64,000 nt of DNA, from the NCBI RefSeq assembly GCF_905147045.1, contig NC_065890.1, positions 3,162,001 through 3,226,000 of the forward strand. The letters run 5' to 3'. A program made the translations under genes and the position numbers. Of the stretch, positions 12,963 to 26,230 are shown one piece after another (within the stretch, counting starts at the first letter, position 1; each line of letters opens with the position of its first letter). Source of the DNA: Nymphalis io. Lineage: Eukaryota > Arthropoda > Insecta > Lepidoptera > Nymphalidae. The notes beneath the pieces are model-generated. The model saw nothing but the letters and a program-made list of their open reading frames with translations. It made no database searches and had not been told where the DNA came from.

Positions 12963-13933
12963 AACTAACTAACTAATATATATAAAAAGGAGGTAGGTCT
13001 TCTTTTACTTAATTACAATTATTAAAGAAAATTACAACAAAAGATGTTGAAAATTAATTAGATTTCAAAATTCTAAACTGTATGAGCCGAGCTTTCCTTA
13101 ACTGATGAGCTACTAAATCAATTCATTGCACCAGAAAACTCATCGGACGAGGAAGTCATGTTGTGCAAGCGTTATTCGGTTAAAATTGCAATGATCCAGA
13201 TGGCATAGATAATAAATTGACTTAAGAAAATGGAATTTCATGCAGCATGGTTACAAATTTAATATGAACACAAATTATTAAGAAAATAATTTGTAAGAAA
13301 AAACATGGCAATTTTCATACTGCTCTACAAAACATGTGTTGCACACACACACACACACATTTAAGTTACGTAATTATTATATGAATCCGTTATTATTCAT
13401 CAGCGGTTTAATTCAACGTGGTTTGCCGATATACTAAATCGGTAATCCGCTGTTGGATAGGATTTCATGTAGCAGATTAGCGAGATAGTACCTACTTATT
13501 GTGTTTAAAATACGCTTAAAATAAGACGTTTAGTTGCTATGACTTGAGAAATCATTGACACGATAGTAAATGTGTGATTTTTGTTTATTTAACGAGGTAA
13601 TGACGATTAACGATTGACTGACAAATTATAATACCTTCAGTTTTGGATATTAGAACTAAAAAAATTACAATTACTTAAGTAATTGCTGCTAACCACGAGA
13701 CCTAGAGTGACACTGGCTCACTCATACTCAAATCAATCAAAATATATAACCAAAGTTTTTGTCCTGTTACTATATTAAATAAACGATCCGTTTCGCATTT
13801 GGATCGTAAAATTTTCTACGAGACGTAATTCAAGGGTTCCAATAACAAAACGTCTCGTTTTCTATGAAATCCAAATATGGGATATATCCAAATACTTATA
13901 GGAACGAATTTCATGTTTCGTTACTTATATTTT
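12963..13933. other. AT-rich DNA with a CA microsatellite
   Basis: Apart from the (CA)9 tract no feature was seen. Confidence 0.5.
13342..13359. repeat. (CA)9 microsatellite
   Basis: Nine uninterrupted CA units. Confidence 0.95.
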
Positions 13934-14222
13934 TTTTATAGAATAGGAAGGCGGACGAGCATATGGGCCACCTGATGGTAAGTGGTCACCAACGCTCTTA
14001 GACATTAGCATTGTAAGAAATATCAACCATCGCTTACATATCCAATGCGCCACCAACCTTGGGAACTAAGATTTTATGTCCCTTGTGCCTGTAATTACAC
14101 TGGCTCACTCACCCTTCAAACCGGAACACAACAATATCAAGTATTGCTGTTTTGCGGTAGAATATCTGATGAGTGGGTGGTACCTACCCAGACGAGCTTG
14201 CACAAAGCCCTACCACCAGTAA
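13934..14222 (-). repeat. Family D repeat, full length
   Basis: Reverse copy from tatagaataggaaggcggac with ccacctgatggtaagtgg to cttgcacaaagccctaccac. The poly(A) appears as T on the left. The antisense is open for 64 codons, as in other copies, which is not evidence of a gene. Confidence 0.9.
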
Positions 14223-14789
14223 AACTTTCAAAATTATAACTTTCAATTTAAAAACGGTCGGTTGCTGATGCACAATAACGATTCGTATTGTTATTAGTAC
14301 TATTATTATATCGTACAGATTTTATACGTGCCTGCAATTTCTCTATCACTGCTATGTATAGAGATTATTTGATTGAATAATATTTTCCGATACATTTTGT
14401 ATTGTATCCATGTCGGATGGATCGTTAGCTTGTAATAAAAGGTTTCAGCTGATTTCTAATAATTACTTTTAAAATGGCTGTTTCATTGTTGTACATTTTA
14501 AAATTAAAATTCTAATAATTATTTTTTACAACAAATACATGAACACTGACATCATAGAAGTCTCGTAAATACATTTTCAATTATCTTAAGGTTTGAATTC
14601 GATTCTGTTTTTAGAAAGGATATTTTAGATTTTAGATTATAGACCTGGTTTTACTTTCATGAAATTCAATTTAGACTTAACATTTTCTTTTAATTTTTCA
14701 ACTCGGATTTTTCATGTTAATAAAATATAGCACATATATGTGTTTATAATTCAACTAATGTTAAGTAGTGAAGGCAAACATCGTGAACA

Positions 14790-15207
14790 TACTTGCATGT
14801 GTCAAAATTCTGACCAAGCCATCACGGCTGCCGTCCTCCACAGGGCCGTCTGAAATAGGACACGTAAGGCCCCCACCTCACGCATCCACGGCTCCACGGT
14901 TACGCCCTATTTTTTAAGCCCCGGGCGTCTGGGCTATGGGAGGGCCGAGACGACGCCGTCTTCGTCTCCGCCGAGCAGGATCGTCCCTTTCCCGTTCCCG
15001 CTCCGCCGCCTCCTTCTGAATCATGGCGGTCTCACAGAAGGAAGCTACGGCCCTCCACGCCGATTCCCTGCGAAGCATCGCCGACACGATTGCTCGCAGG
15101 GACAGGTCTTGTCCGACTTCACGGACCAGTATCTCCCTCTCCGCACTCCACGCGGGGCACACTTCCAACGTATGCTGAACGGTGGACCCAACATTCACAG
15201 CACACAT
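14790..15207 (-). mobile_element. R1-like LINE ORF2 C-terminus and 3' UTR
   Basis: The minus strand encodes VQHTLEVCPAWSAEREILVR, DLSLRAIVSAMLRRESAWRA and SFCETAMIQKEAAERERERD, then an arginine-rich end. HTLxxCPAW with this tail is characteristic of R1-clade LINE C-termini in insects. The block is far GC-richer than its flanks and 5'-truncated. The 3' end near 14790 is approximate. Confidence 0.75.
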
Positions 15208-15699
15208 ATTATTTATTGTTTTTTTTTAATCAGAAAATTGCATAAAAAATAATTAATATTCTCTTCGAAAGTGTCAACAGAGAAGTTGTTAACTTAATAA
15301 TGTGGACAGACTTATTCACGCTGCGAGCATTGAATGAAGCATCTCTTGAGTTGTAAGGGTAAATATTCGAGGTCGAATTTCAGGTCTACGAAAATAACAT
15401 GTAACCTTTAAACAAGTCATCTGACACTATTTGAAATCAAATCTCATAATGAGAATTATAATAATCTTTTCATAACCAACGTTCTTTAAAATTTAAGATA
15501 GCCAAAATATATTAGTTTTCAAATATTATTATAATTAATTAGTTTTTGTTTTACGAACTATGAATGGAGTTCACGCTCGACTTAACAATATGATTAAAAT
15601 GTTTGTACTGGCATATATGTACAGTAGCAATTCATATACAATGATGTGTTTAAACTATATAACAATAGTAACAATCTATTATTACTACTAAGCGTTCTT

Positions 15700-15930
15700 A
15701 CAGACGAACGGCAAGTTGTGAACGGCAGCCGTCGCCACCTATCGACGACAGTCGTCAACGCGTCGGCGGCAGCAGTCAATACGTCGACGGCTGCCGCCGC
15801 CAGGCGACCACGGCTGCCGTCGACAGGCGACAACGCTTGCCGCGAGTGCCGCATACTAGCAGTCTTGGTCGGCTTGTACAGGAGCCAGTTGCAAAATGGC
15901 GTCCGATGAAGAAACATTGTTATTGCTTAC
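15700..15930 (+). mobile_element. GC-rich block, possible DNA-transposon 5' end
   Basis: A sharp GC island of repeated gtcgacg/gccgtcg/ggcgac words runs from about 15712 to 15850, followed by gccagttgcaaa and ATG GCG TCC GAT GAA GAA. This opens MASDEETLLLLTIFR before the frame is lost in AT-rich DNA. A compact GC-rich leader followed by an acidic start is reminiscent of PIF/Harbinger-type elements. That is from memory and weak; I found no terminal inverted repeats. Confidence 0.35.
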
Positions 15931-18039
15931 TATATTTCGGTGTTTCCCAAATACATAAACATATCCAAAAAAATGAATAAATACTAGGGAACGTGTAACT
16001 CTCTCGGCAGATACGTTATAACTATTTCTATTCGCAGCAACACTCTTGCCATCTTAGCAAGAAATTTCATTATACTATATAATTGTTTCATATAATTATT
16101 TCAGCTAGTTTTTTGTTGGGTATTTGTGTCTCCACTTTCTTTTAATTTTATTTTAATTTACATTTAACAATTACGTATTTAAATTAATAAATTATTGTGA
16201 TTTGAAGTCTGATTGAAATCGCTCATTTAGTAATCATTGTGAGCGATTATTGTATAAAGCTTCGTTAAGCAATTTCAATTTGTAACAATTGAATGGATTT
16301 ACTATCGACAAATCACATAACTATACAATCTAATTTTTACATTACCGTTATTTATTTATTTTATTTTGTACTACCTCATTTATTTATTGTCATGACATCG
16401 CGATTGCCAGTAAACAAATCAATAAATAAAAAAAAAGAAAATATATTATAATTGTTATGTAATATATTTTGGTTTATTTATTAAAACTGATATAATTTTA
16501 TTATCTTTTCCATTAGCTTATTTAAGTTTTATATTTAATCAATTAATATATTTAACAGGAGATTAAATAAATAAAAATAATAAAAAAGTGTAAAGTTAGT
16601 ATTCGATTTACATAATTCATTTAATTCTTATTAAAACGATTGTTCTGTAAATTCCAGAAAAACACTGGACTTTACGTGACCACTTTTAATTATTTTTATT
16701 GTGTGTTAAAAATTAAAAAGAAAAATATTTCACCTATACGATCTCGGAACGGGCAACTAGTTGATATGATTATAACATAAAAAACTCCTCGCGGTCATGA
16801 TTTGTACCGTAGCTCTTATTTTGTACATATTTAAGGCATTATGTAAATAGTTCTTATTGCATTGTTTAAGATTCATTGAAAATGGGTATCTACTGAGCTA
16901 ATTGGCGGTTCTTCGTAGCTAAAATGTCGATTCTCTACATTATAAATTTGTATTTTGATAAAGTATTCATTCGATGATATGTGGATACATTTTATTTCCC
17001 CAACATGCTATTTTATTTAATATTAAAAGCGGTATATATTTTGTGTCTGTAACTTATTAATGACGAAATAAAAAATTTATATTATTTTAGGAATTGTCAG
17101 TCGACGTTGAACATGCCCAAAAAAGCACCTTTGTTGCGTATATCATATATGAATTTACACGATAGATAAAAGCGTGAATATCGCGTGTCGGTCGTATATT
17201 TCAATCCGGGAAAGTCCTACTTACTTTTTTACATTTTATTTGTCATCGTATACTCGTTGGCAATTTAAAACATTGTGGCCATACTTGCATGTTTTTGAAA
17301 TAATTCCATAATTATAATATGACATAATGTTTGTAATGATGTCATAATGAATGAGATAGCGTGTTAAAATAGAATTCACCCTCTCCCTCTCACTAACATA
17401 CAGTAAAAATATATTTAAAAAAATCAACTCAATTGAAGGTAATAACGAATACAATTAAAAAAAAAGTAAAAACATATAAAAGAGATTAATTGATAGATAT
17501 TTTAAAAATTTTTAATTTAAAAAAAATGTAATTTTATTTTTGGAAATAGCTACATTTTGGCACTGTCTATTGTGTTTTTATTTTCAGTTAACAATATTAG
17601 CTAGAACTTTACTATGATTTATTTGGGCACCAAAATATAATTTTTTTTTCTTGTATCATTCTTAATATATAATAGGAATATTGTTCACGAGCTTGAAACG
17701 TTGAGTACACTTAGTTGCTAACAATGTTGTTAAACATTTGATCTCAGAAATTTCGCAAAATTAATCGTTGTATCTTAGAAATGTCTTTGATACCAAAATA
17801 GTCCTCTCAGATATGTAAATGTTTCAAAAACTCTCGTTGTTATTTTCCAATACTATTTATATATAACATGATAAGTGTTCGTATTATTATAAAGGCGAAT
17901 TAGGATTTTTTTCGCTTTTAAACCTTACTTTTTTATACATTTAAGATTAGTATTTTAATAATTCATTTCAAATAGGTAATTATAAATTAAAATATTAAAA
18001 TGTATTTTATTATTAAAGCATGGATATTTAGATTGCTGT
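15931..18039. other. Long AT-rich stretch
   Basis: Two kilobases rich in A/T runs, without exon-like GC islands or recognised repeats. Confidence 0.5.
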
Positions 18040-18215
18040 CCTAATATTATTAATGCGAAAAAGAGTATGTTTGTTACGCTTTCCCGTCTTAACTACTCAA
18101 ACGATACTCATAAAATTGCATTCACGTTATCAGGGACACAAAAAAGAACATAGTACCTAACAACTGCCTTCTCCCCCTCCTAACACGAAAGTGAAACTGC
18201 GGTCGGCAACTAGTA
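18040..18215 (+). repeat. Family E AT-rich repeat
   Basis: ctaatattattaatgcgaaa, tgttacgctttcccgtctta and actactcaaacgatactcat, then cgttatcagggacac. Forward, near complete. Confidence 0.7.
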
Positions 18216-19050
18216 ATAACATAAATTATTGAAGATCTTGTAAATAATGCAATCTTCATATAAAATTATTGTTTTCAATATTTTCAATCACCAGCTTAAA
18301 GTAATATATTACCAAGATACGAGTAATGTCAATAACAAACATTTTAAATAACAGCGTTTCAAGTAGAGATCCTTGAAGTACAACTAAGGTTTCAAACGAA
18401 GAACAAAACCTACCTAGTTACAATATAATACGAGACAGCAAATTTGATCTCCATATATTTCAATTACTGCAGTAACCTGTAGCCGTTATTTTAAAAGATA
18501 TATCGTAATATAAACCAAGTTTTGACGTGTCTGTACTGGAAAACTAATAAACTAGATAAGCTTTCTGTGTATCTAATGCGTTTTTTTTACTTATTTTATA
18601 TATATAACATTAACTGGGATTTGTAGGGAATGAAAATAACATAGTCTAGTGATGATAATCGGAATTCTCGATTCAGAATTATAATATTAAGGTCCGCTCC
18701 ATAATGTTTACATAACCTCACTATCGTGTTTTGAATCCCGTTTAAATTTTCGTAACACTAGAATAAGCAGACATTCTAACCGAATTTCGTGCATCGAATC
18801 TAAATTTGCATTTTCACTATTACACAGAGAACTTTATATATCAACAAACTTTACAAACAGTATTTAGATATGAACTACGTTCATGGCATTGTTAAAACAT
18901 ATATAAAGAATTATAAATGTATGTAAAATGAATTGAAAAAAATACCAGTTTTTTGTCCACAAACAATCAGTTACATTGAACGTGGTACAATGGTATAGCA
19001 ATGATGATTATGTACCTCTATAAGGAGTATTCATCTAATAATAATAATAC

Positions 19051-19390
19051 TGCCTTGTTGGTCTAGTGGCCGCAAGTAAGATCGCAGACCCGTAGGTCCT
19101 AGGTTCAAATGCCAGGTCGGGCCTATGAAAAGTTATTGAGTTTTTCTGTCGAAAATTCTCAATAACAGCCCGGAACCTGGAAGTGGAAGTGTGTATACTC
19201 TCCCATCCCTCGAAAAGCACGTAAAGTCGTTGGAACTCTTTCCGGTCGTGTCGGATTGCCGTCCTATCGGATTATGAGAGTTAGGGAATAGAGAGTGCAC
19301 CTGTGTTTGCGCACACACTTGTGCACTATAGATCTGCGCAGATACCTCTTGAGATTGGCAACCGTGGCTGAAATCGGTCTGGAGGACTAT
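19051..19390 (+). repeat. Family C SINE, most complete copy
   Basis: Head tgccttgttggtctagtggc with B box aggttcaaatgccaggtcgg, then ggaacctggaagtggaagtg, ctctttccggtcgtgtcgga, gcacacacttgtgcactata and gagattggcaaccgtggctg. The tRNA-like head suggests Pol III origin. Confidence 0.8.
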
Positions 19391-19689
19391 TATGATTGTT
19401 ATTATTCATCTAGTTCTCGAGGTCGGGAAAAGTATGTATTCAAGCAGAAGGAAGATCGAAGATCTATTCCCTCTCTCCTATAGTTTGAAGGAACGATAAA
19501 CTGACACCACTGGCATAAAGACAAACATAACCGCAGGACTAAGAGGAACATAGGAGTGTAAGCAATGCCCAACTTCCGCTTTTTGGAATTAATGACATGA
19601 GCTTTATAAGGAAATCTCTTCGTGGTAGGTAGCTTTGTACAACTTGCAAGCAAACCTCGATAAGTACTATGTACTATGCACTCATCGTC

Positions 19690-19852
19690 TATTCTACTGC
19701 CAAACAGTAATACTTAATATTGTTGTGTCCCGGTTTAACAACTACAGGCACAAGGGGCATAATATCTTAGTTCCCAAGGTTGGTGGCGCATTGGCGATGT
19801 GAAGAACAGATGGCCTTTTTGACTGTCCGTCTGACTATATTACAAAAAAAAA
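19690..19852 (+). repeat. Family D repeat, internal deletion
   Basis: ctattctactgccaaacagt, tgttgtgtcccggtttaaca, cttagttcccaaggttggtg, ending ctatattacaaaaaaaaa. The gtgaccacttaccatcag block is missing. Confidence 0.7.
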
Positions 19853-20246
19853 TTAGAACCCTTAACAACATCAATACAATATATTTTCTCTTTATCTAAC
19901 TTTCATCCTTATGTATTTCATAAAGATATATATCTCTTTTAAATATATATATCTCTATATACAAGGTTTCCCAGGTGGTAGTTATATAAATAAAAAATAA
20001 TGAATATCCATAAACTTCACGCGGAAAGAGTTCGTCACGGACGTTGAAATTCCAATAGAAATTCAAATAAACATCGTCAATTGCAACAAAGTCATGCCCA
20101 TAAATATGTAACTCAGGCTCGATCTCGCGCTCTGACGTCGAATATTTGCATTTTGAAGAGTTGGGTTCATTTCAAGTCATATATCCATTATTTTTATTTA
20201 TAAACATTGCCGCAACTTTGTCCGTTGGAAGTATAAATTGAGTGTG

Positions 20247-20277
20247 AATGTTGCAATAGTTCATCTATTGCAACATT
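20247..20277. repeat. Small inverted repeat, 13-bp arms
   Basis: aatgttgcaatag and ctattgcaacatt flank a 5-base loop. No run of T follows that would suggest a Pol III gene. Confidence 0.85.
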
Positions 20278-20498
20278 TATGTTCTACTGCTATGCAGCTC
20301 CCTATTCAGCATAAGTCTTAAAATTAATCCATTAATCTAATTTAGTATTGATAGATATATGCGTATGCCTAGAAGGAAGTGACCTTCCTGGAAGTGCCCG
20401 CAGGAAGGGGCAAAAATAATATAATTTTACTCTAACATCGGAATAGGTGGGCCAAATGTCAAATGTCAAAGTGCCTAGGGGGGACAACCCGCATGCAT

Positions 20499-20568
20499 GC
20501 AGCAGCATGGTGCAATAAGCTCGTAAACTTCTCCTCGAAGAAGAAGAGGCCTTAGCCCAGCAATGGGT
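20499..20568 (+). repeat. Family A SINE 3' fragment
   Basis: cagcagcatggtgcaataag, cttctcctcgaagaagaaga and cttagcccagcaatgggtta match the family A 3' half in forward orientation. Confidence 0.6.
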
Positions 20569-22649
20569 TATTCAAAAACTTTACATTTTTTTAAATTGTT
20601 TTGTTTGTAATCAATCACCGAGCATGAAATGTATTTTTTTCATAAACACAATTTAAGCTTTTAAAATAGAATAAATATTTTCAAAAAAAATTATTTACGC
20701 TTATAATTATTTAAAAGTATAACGTTAAATATTACGCAGTTTATAATTTAAGTAAAGATCAACTTCGTTATTTTTTTCGATATCAAAGAGGTTTTCAATT
20801 CAGCTACTTTTTATATTATTTTATATTTAAGCTCCGGGAGTATTTCTTTTCATTTTTATGATAGGGTTCAATATGGTTTCTAATTTCTTAAAGAATTTTT
20901 AACTAAAGGGGGATTTTTAAGATGGAATTTTTATATACCGGTGAATATTGGAAAACAGCTTATTTGCTTTGTTGTTTAATAAATTTAAATGTTAGCTACC
21001 CGTCCTGACTTCGTACGGGTGTAATAAGAATTTTATTTATTTTATATTTATTGATAAAAACAACCAAGACCAGCTCTACCTACCGGGCCCAATCAAACAC
21101 ACATAAACAGATTCCGAATTTAGTCACTGTGTGTATTACACTACTACAAATGCAAAAACGTCTCGAAACTGTCTTATCTGTATTACACTGGTTCATTCAT
21201 ACTCTAAAGCAAAACCAAGGCATTACTTTAGTGTTCGTTGTTTGATATCAGTAAATTTATCGGTAGAGTAACTGTGGTAAAATGTATAGTATAAATACCT
21301 ACTCCGCGCTTTACACCAGCTAGGCTTTACGCGAGTTTAAAATTAACGCTTAGCCTCCTTGGTTCACAGCCTGATGGTATATAGTCCAACTTTCTCAATA
21401 AATGGGCTATCCGACTCACAAAGATAATTTCAAATCGGTAGATAACATTTTGCGTTTTCAAATAAATAAATACTCAATATTTATTTAGTATAGACATAGC
21501 ACCTGACATTTGTGAATTCTTTTAGTTAAAACGTAGTAGAATACTTCATTACTTTGTACGTTCGTTTTTGCTCACGTTATGTGAAGTGCTCTCGTCTCGA
21601 GTTCAGTTGAGAAATACGGAGACGAGATGTGGGATATTTTTTTTCCATTCTGTTTTTTAGTTTGGATTTTCCACTGAATAACATATAGGCTTTGATTTTA
21701 ATACTTGGGACTTGTATGCACAACTAATATGGATATTTTTAAAATAAATCAAGTATAGAACTATTTAATATTAACCAGAAGTATCCAGAAAAAACTGGTG
21801 TCGTCCATACTATCAAAATAGTTAAAAAAATCGTTCTATCGCATAATTCTTGTAGTAAGGGAACTATTTTTGCTTTCAACATTATTATAATATGGTTTCA
21901 ACATCGTTCCTTTATGCAATATCTCATCAAGATCTATTACACCACAGAGGCGTTATTATATTACCTAGAAAAATATTATCTTCAACTCCATATCCCTGAG
22001 GATCTGGTTATACCGAGTTAGAGAGTAAAATATCCAATCTTAGAAGATTTAATAAAATATTCATTATGCTACGAATTAAATAGAGAATCGTTAAGTTGGT
22101 AAGAAATGCACGTTTTTTTTTATAATAGATAGTATGCGATAGAATCACTTAATAAACAATAACGTAAAATAAGTTCTGATAAAAAGGTTTATTATATCTA
22201 TTTATTCTAAAATATTTAACACTGTCCTGTTAAATTCACGACAACAGTGCTAGTTATCTATGTTTAGTCCATGTTTTGTTAAATAATTGAATTTTGATTC
22301 GACAAGTATTCTTCAGTATGTCAAAGTATGTTATCAAATAAATTGAGAAAAAAAAATTATTGAAAAAATAATATATAAATAAAATATAAATTTTAATTTT
22401 TATAACCCTTATTTTTAAGTACTTTTCAACATTCAAGTACAATTTTAAACAAAATAATACGTAATTATCAGATTAGGTTTACGACTAGCTTAAACAACTA
22501 ATTGAAACGTATTAACAAAACCAAATACTTTTTCATTTCACAAAACTAGTAACTATTTTAGGCAATTTTACTTAACATTTTCTTTCAATAAAAAAATAAT
22601 AATGATTTATTTTTCATTATGTTTTTGTGATGTTTACCTTAACAGTAAC

Positions 22650-22945
22650 AGCCCGTGAATGTCCCACTGCTGGGTTAAGGCCTCCTCTTCCTTTTGAGGA
22701 GAAGGTTTGGAGTTTATTTCACCACGCTGCTCCAATGCGGGTTGGTAGAATACACATGTGGCAGAATTTCAATAATACAAATTAGACACATGCAGGTTTC
22801 CTCACGATGTTTTCCTTCACCTTCAAGCACGAGATGAATTATAAACACAAATTAAGCACATGATAATTCAGTGATGCGTGCCCAGCTTTGAACCCACGAT
22901 CATCGGTTAAGATTCGCGCGTTCTAACCACTAGGCCATCTCGGTT
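22650..22945 (-). repeat. Family A SINE, near full length
   Basis: The reversed copy runs from agcccgtgaatgtcccactg to ccactaggccatctcgg. On the minus strand the head has a tRNA-like A box (tggcctagtggtt) and a B-box-like gggttcaaagctgggc. Flanks gtttaccttaa (left) and gtttactttaa (right) differ by one base and look like a target-site duplication. Confidence 0.85.
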
Positions 22946-23107
22946 TACTTTAAAGACGTATAGAATACATAAGGAATAATTTTATTAGCCAGCTATGATG
23001 GTTGACAGTTTACAAATTTTATTGCAATTTCGAAAAAAAAATGGTTGCTATAATAATTGTTAAGGAACATTTGTGCGCAAACGTTTATAATTATAATATA
23101 GATGCTA

Positions 23108-23300
23108 CCCTTACTAATATTATAAATGAGAAAGTGAGTTTTATTGTTCATTTGTTTGTTACACTTTCTTGTCTAAATTTCTTATCATTATTACGATCAT
23201 CATAAAAGTTTGCATACACGTTTTCAGGGGTACAGAAAAGGATATAGGATGACTAACCTATAATTTTCCACTTACATGCAGCCGGTTACATATATATAAC
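23108..23300 (+). repeat. Family E AT-rich repeat
   Basis: ccttactaatattataaatg, agaaagtgagttttattgtt and acacgttttcaggggtacag, then aaaaggatatagg. Forward. Confidence 0.7.
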
Positions 23301-23639
23301 ACCTTGGAAATAAAGCTATCGCGTCCTGGCTGTTTATTATATTAAAAATTGTAAACAACAATAACATTTATATGAATAAAGAGGGACTTTGAATAGCGTG
23401 TCAAATGTCAAATTGCTCAACGCTTTGTGGACCCCATTAAGTTTTGTTATTTATAGATATGAGTGCCAGAAAAGAGTAAAATGGAGAAGAATTCTCAAAT
23501 TATCGGCCCTTATTCTTCTGATAATGTTTATTAAAATAATTTCTTACATTAAACCGTTAATTTACACGCGATACTAAGAGGCTGGATGGCTGGGTCTAGC
23601 AAGTGCTTTATATTGTCTGAGTGGCTGCCCTTTGGGAGC

Positions 23640-23760
23640 TACGATATATTATATCCCTTATGTCTGTAATTACTCGTACATTTAGTTGCCTAGTAAACAA
23701 CTATACATGCACTACTGCTTGGCATCAGAATATCTGATGGGTGAGCTAGGCAACATACCA
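23640..23760 (-). repeat. Family D-like repeat, degenerate
   Basis: tatcccttatgtctgtaatt and agaatatctgatgggtgagc keep the order of a reversed D copy. Confidence 0.45.
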
Positions 23761-24410
23761 TAACGTTACTATATATAACTATAACGATATATATTAGTCA
23801 TTATCATTTAAAATAAATATGGAAATAATAAAATATGGAATAAGCCGTTTCGTCCTTTATGGCTCTGTGATTACAAATATTATTGTATGGCAATAAAATT
23901 TATGAATATGTGGCACACCTAATTGCCCCACACACGCAAGCTTTGTGCTTGGGCTCTGAACACCGATAAAGTGTTTCACGAACATTCTTTTGCAAGTATG
24001 TTGTAAAAGCAGCTCGGTTCATGATTATCAACTTTTTAACGAATTACATAAATTTAAGACGTCTATTAGACGACTACGTGACTCTCCTCTCGCACCAAGT
24101 TTAATTTAAGCTAGTAAATTTACCCCGAAGGTGTTAAACAAACTGAGAAAATGGACGTTTTAAGATTTGAATGAATTTTAAATTAAACTGTGCTCCTAAA
24201 AATATATATGTGTTTTTTCATAAAATCATAGCTATTCGTAAAATATAAAATAATATATAAATTTACGAAGAACGTCTTGTGCGTTTTGTGTGTTATAATA
24301 ATATAATATAATGTTTAAATTCATCTCACTCTCACTCATTTGTACGTTTTTTTTTAATCTATTGGGTAAGGTGGTAAGAATTTCACCCGAGCCTTGATTA
24401 GAACACCTAA

Positions 24411-24691
24411 TGGTGGTAGAGCTTTGTGCAAGCACGTCTGGGTAGGTACCACCCACTCATCAGATATTCTACCGCAAAACAGCAGTACTTGTTATTGTTG
24501 TGTTCCGGTTTGAAGGGTGAGTGAGCCAGTGTAATTACAGGCACAAGGGACATAAAATCTTAGTTCCCGTAGGCGCATTGGCTGTATAAGCGATGGTTGA
24601 CATTTCTAACAATGCCAATGTCTAAGGGCGTTTGGTGACCACTTCCCATCAGGTGGCCCATATGCTCGTCCGCCTACCTATTCTATAAAAA
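24411..24691 (+). repeat. Family D repeat, full length
   Basis: ggtggtagagctttgtgcaa to catatgctcgtccgcctacc and ctataaaaaaaaaa. Forward, with poly(A). Confidence 0.88.
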
Positions 24692-24931
24692 AAAAATTAA
24701 AAATCATTCGTTACATTATATATATACATATTTTAAGAATTAGAAATGGATATGTTTGTTTGTTTTACGATATTCCGGTAAAAAATTGACAACATTCCTT
24801 GATCTATTGTACTGTTGTATAACAGGTTAACTTTTAGTCAAACTCCTTTAGTAAAAATATTTTAGATTTAGATTGGGACTCATTAATCAAAACAGCATAT
24901 TTAAATGTAATAAATAATAATTGGCACTTAC

Positions 24932-25070
24932 TTGAGAGTAGAACTGACTTGCCGTGACAGGAAACCTCAGGAGCTCTCCTATGGTGCCGCTGCTTTCTGC
25001 CTTATAAGCGCATATGATACTATACACACGAGCGCCGAGAGGAAGGTGCAAGGGGATACAATTGCACGTC
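24932..25070 (-). CDS. Candidate second exon of the same unrecognised gene
   Basis: A 139-bp segment between CATGGCAAG and a strong donor GTAAGT is open in only one frame. It reads TCNCIPLHLPLGARVYSIIC, AYKAESSGTIGELLRFPVTA and SQFYSQ. It is clearly GC-richer than the flanks, enters in the phase needed by the upstream candidate exon and leaves in phase 0. The acceptor pyrimidine tract is modest. Later exons were not found in the repeat-rich DNA below. No domain is recognised. Confidence 0.45.
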
Positions 25071-25359
25071 CTTGCCATGAAAGGAATTATAAGGAAAGTG
25101 ATTAAGAAAAAAAATTCTGTTATTAAAGTCACCGTTTAAATTAAAACTTAAGGCATCTTTGCCGTTGTCCTGAGTTTTAAGCTAAGCTTTTCTGTGAATA
25201 CAAAGAAACTGTACTCATCTATACTTTTCCTGTAATCACGGTACTACATGAACTATTAAGCATTATTACTATATTGTATTATTCACCTAATAGTGTAATG
25301 ACTATATACTTTATTGTTATATATATAATTTTAATAATAAAAAATCAAAGAACTACTTT

Positions 25360-26230
25360 TTTTAATCTTCATAAATGATTTATGTATTAATATAAAATCG
25401 AACTTCACATTTTATGCTGATGACTTGAAAATATATCGCGTAATAAATAATGATTTAGATAAGCTAATATTGCAAACGGATATAAACTATATTTGTGATT
25501 GGTGCCACTCGAATCCTACCTCAACCCCTCAAAATGTTTTTACATAAAATTTTCTACGCAAGATTATTTCTGATAAGGTGACATATTATATCAATAATAA
25601 TTCAACTATCCAAGAAGTAACGAGCATACGTGATCTTGGCGTTATACTTGATAGTTCACTAAGCTTTAGGCTACATCTAGATCATATAATAAAAAAAGCG
25701 TCAAAACTATCTGGATTTATTAATAGACAGTTAAAGATATTTAAGCAACCGAGTGTTTCTATTCTTTTATTAAATACCTTAGTTCGAAATATCCTGGAGT
25801 ATTGCAGTGTAGTGTGGAGCCCTTGCTATCAGGTGCACATAAATAGACTTGAATTTGTTCAAATTTTTATATATTGATTTTTATATCACCTTTCTTACAC
25901 CGATAATAAATGTCTCGAACTGAAATCGTATGCACAGAGACTGAATTTTTACAGAGCAAGCTCACTTTACACTCGAAGTAAAATAAATGATAGCATCTTT
26001 CTATACAAGCTAATTCATTGACTCATTGACTCGTCTGATATCCTGCAATGCATACAGTTTTCCATTCCTTGCCCAAATAGTCGCATGCGAAATTGTATGA
26101 CCTTTTGTCTTCCTACCTCTAAAACAAATGTACTTAGCCACTTATACCGCATTTGTTTCTCTTATAATAGTATTCGTTTTAATTATGATATTTTACCGAC
26201 AGTTCTATAGCCTCATTGAAAAAAAGTTTA
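25360..26230 (+). mobile_element. Degenerate Jockey/CR1-like LINE, RT region
   Basis: The plus strand keeps FTFYADDLKIYRVIN (the RT catalytic box). A 99-codon open stretch follows at 25578-25877 with SIRDLGVILDSSLSFRLHLD and LEYCSVVWSPCYQVHINRLE. The next frame then has RAQRLNFYRA-like sequence and CPNSRMRNCMTFCLPTSKTN. Frames shift and stops occur, so it is an old, dead copy, clearly different from the 35- and 53-kb elements. Confidence 0.75.

Larger units (their letters stand above)
19853..22649. other. AT-rich DNA with one SINE fragment and one hairpin
   Basis: Besides the A fragment (20499-20568) and the 13-bp-arm hairpin, a GC-richer piece at 20360-20480 (aggaagtgaccttcctggaa) could be an old retroelement piece but was not identified. 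Confidence 0.45.

Noticed and set aside
14045..14239. Recurrent open frame beginning MRHQPWELRFYVPCACNYTG, also near 30442-30696, 40299-40529, 45868-46050 and 49603
   Set aside because: It is the antisense of the family D repeat. The same frame appears because the repeat copies are young and similar, not because a protein is kept.
19402..19653. 83-codon minus-strand open frame
   Set aside because: It begins at the end of a family C SINE and has no domain or splice support.
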